Source: Cardiocondyla obscurior
Lineage: Eukaryota; Arthropoda; Insecta; Hymenoptera; Formicidae
Length of the DNA: 64,000 nt
Direction of reading: 5' to 3'
Assembly: GCF_019399895.1 (NCBI RefSeq)
Contig: NC_091877.1
Span: 5,290,419-5,354,418, forward strand
A program made the translations under genes and the position numbers. The stretch's first letter is position 1; each line of letters opens with the position of its first letter. The notes beneath the pieces are model-generated. The model was not told the DNA's origin. It saw nothing but the letters and a program-made list of their open reading frames with translations, and ran no database searches. Shown in pieces: positions 63,038 through 64,000 of this stretch.

Positions 63038-63426
63038 ATTCGCTTAGTAAGATCATAATTGCTTGAAAGCAAAATTTGGTGTCGAAATTCAAACGGTATC
63101 TTTGATTGTTTCAAACGCCCACCCACTCTTATTAATTTATCCTGCCCGAGAAAAGGATATAATGGATTGAAACGGCTAGAAGGGTGAATAGTTCTATTTT
63201 CCTTCAATGCCTGATACTCAAACGGGAAAACTTCTAATTGCATTGATAGGCACAATGCTCTAAGAGCCCTTGAAATTTCGTCGGGATCTTTCTTAAGACT
63301 CGATGGCTTACGAGAATTGTGAGTGATTGCCCTGAAACAATATGAAAGAATTCGGCAGATCTTGTTTAAACACGAAAATTTGAAAATTAATTGATTGATT
63401 GTGTTGAAATCTTTTGTGACACGAGG
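63038..63426 (-). pseudogene. BEL-2 region between RNase H and integrase
   Basis: Reads LIRVGGRLKQSKIPFEFRHQ and LLSSNYDLTKRII, typical of the start of BEL integrase, preceded by RALCLSMQLEVFPFEY. One shift occurs near 63,430 after RNase H, and a TAA is seen near 63,308 in one frame. Confidence 0.78.
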
Positions 63427-64000
63427 TTAAGATGTGATTTTTTGTTCGGGAATTTTTGATTCAGATACGCTAGGCATGGCTGTTGGCCATTCATCTTGAT
63501 TCTGATGGAGAAAACTTGGACTGTGCCACCATAATTCTGACCGTGTTAGGTCGTCTGGGAGAATTCCTCTTGACAGGGCATTGGCAGGATTGTTTATAGT
63601 TCTAACGTGCCTCCATGTAGCACCTTCCGTGAGCCGTTGCATAGCTCTCACTCTGTTGGCGACGAACACCGACCATTTTTTAGATTGTGATGCTATCCAG
63701 TGTAGCGTTATGGTCGAATCTGACCAAAGAGTGGTAGAAACGTGAGTCTCTTGAATGGCTTGCTTCACCCTTTCGAGTAGCTGTGACAATAGTAAAGCTG
63801 CTGCTAACTCGAGGCGCGGTAATGAGACCGTTTTGAGAGGAGCTACCCTGGACTTTGAACAAAGAAGGTGTGTTTGATATTCTTGATTGCCGAGATGAGT
63901 ACAAACATAGATACGTCCGCCATATGCAGTTTGACTGGCGTCACAGAATCCGTGGAGCTGAAGACTTTTTCTGTTAACTAAAGGTTTGACGCAGCAAAGG
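63427..64000 (-). pseudogene. BEL-2 RNase H
   Basis: One frame is open from the window edge: LQLHGFCDASQTAYGGRIYV at the start, VAPLKTVSLPRLELAAALLL, then STTLWSDSTITLHWIAS and RTINNPANALSRGI, ending at a TAA at 63,427-63,429. This is the BEL-type RNase H that degrades the RNA template. The sequence runs beyond the window, so reverse transcriptase is not visible. Confidence 0.88.

Larger units (their letters stand above)
60629..64000 (-). mobile_element. Second BEL/Pao retrotransposon (BEL-2), 3' part, runs off the window
   Basis: On the minus strand, from the window end: RNase H (64,000-63,427), the integrase zinc-finger region, integrase core (62,444-61,509), an untranslated region with a purine tract and a 3' LTR (60,629-60,935). 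A solo LTR (62,631-63,033) interrupts the zinc finger. Several shifts occur. The 5' half is outside the window. Confidence 0.9.

Overview
This window is eukaryotic and almost certainly comes from an arthropod, most plausibly an insect and possibly an ant (inference). The reasons are its AT-rich intergenic DNA, GT-AG exon edges, and a dense mix of BEL/Pao and Ty3/Gypsy LTR retrotransposons with Merlin, mariner, Kolobok/Mutator-like and foldback DNA transposons. I see no intact host gene, no rRNA, no canonical tRNA and no CRISPR array. The host-like traces are a decayed, intron-bearing copy of the splicing-factor gene PRPF6 (15,990-16,770), exon-like pieces around 16,890-17,050, and an array of duplicated exon-like units (12.9-15.7 kb).

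Layout. 0.23-3.02 kb: a DNA transposon with a frameshifted Mutator-like transposase and TTAA-bearing ends (Kolobok-like). 4.28-11.2 kb: a BEL/Pao element on the minus strand with a tRNA-Tyr primer site, a truncated 3' LTR and an extra inverted LTR fragment (11,199-11,404). This fragment abuts a truncated transposase ORF of another DNA transposon (11.4-12.4 kb). 12.5-17.2 kb: a small MITE, the duplicated exon-like array and the PRPF6 relic. 17.3-18.95 kb: solo LTRs and a short tandem repeat.

19.6-30.7 kb is a nested block. A Merlin (IS1595-like) transposase gene on the minus strand is split by a Gypsy element (20,402-29,582, plus strand). That Gypsy element is itself interrupted by a solo LTR (21.4 kb), a minisatellite and a tRNA-like foldback composite (23.5-24.9 kb), another solo LTR (25.0 kb), a truncated mariner (26.7-27.5 kb) and a 1.4-kb LTR carrying an ORF (27.6-29.1 kb).

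31.7-32.8 kb: a long foldback element and a tandem duplication. 32.83-39.42 kb: a Gypsy element with near-identical LTRs, a tRNA-Pro primer site overlapping the gag start, and a nested 1.1-kb solo LTR in its protease. 40.67-41.53 kb: a large near-perfect palindrome beside a decayed Sola-like transposase (to 43.1 kb). 43.6-44.7 kb: three MITEs. 44.91-49.84 kb: a Mag-like Gypsy element on the minus strand. 50.28-51.50 kb: three foldback MITEs end to end. 53.5-59.8 kb: a mariner-type transposon with a DUF4817-like N-terminus, broken and partly inverted, interrupted by a Gypsy solo LTR (54.55 kb) and a 2.7-kb LTR with an ORF (55.96-58.64 kb). 59.85-60.6 kb: a fragment resembling a Maverick/Polinton-type protein. 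60.63-64.0 kb: the 3' half of a second BEL/Pao element, itself hit by a solo LTR.

The coding regions do not form a pathway. They are layers of selfish elements in different states of decay. Target-site duplications and restored reading frames at insertion points let the order of insertion be read directly. The most unusual items are two very large LTRs that seem to share an internal proline-rich ORF, the tRNA-headed foldback composite, the Gypsy copy that carries an already-resolved solo LTR between nearly identical LTRs, and the duplicated exon array.
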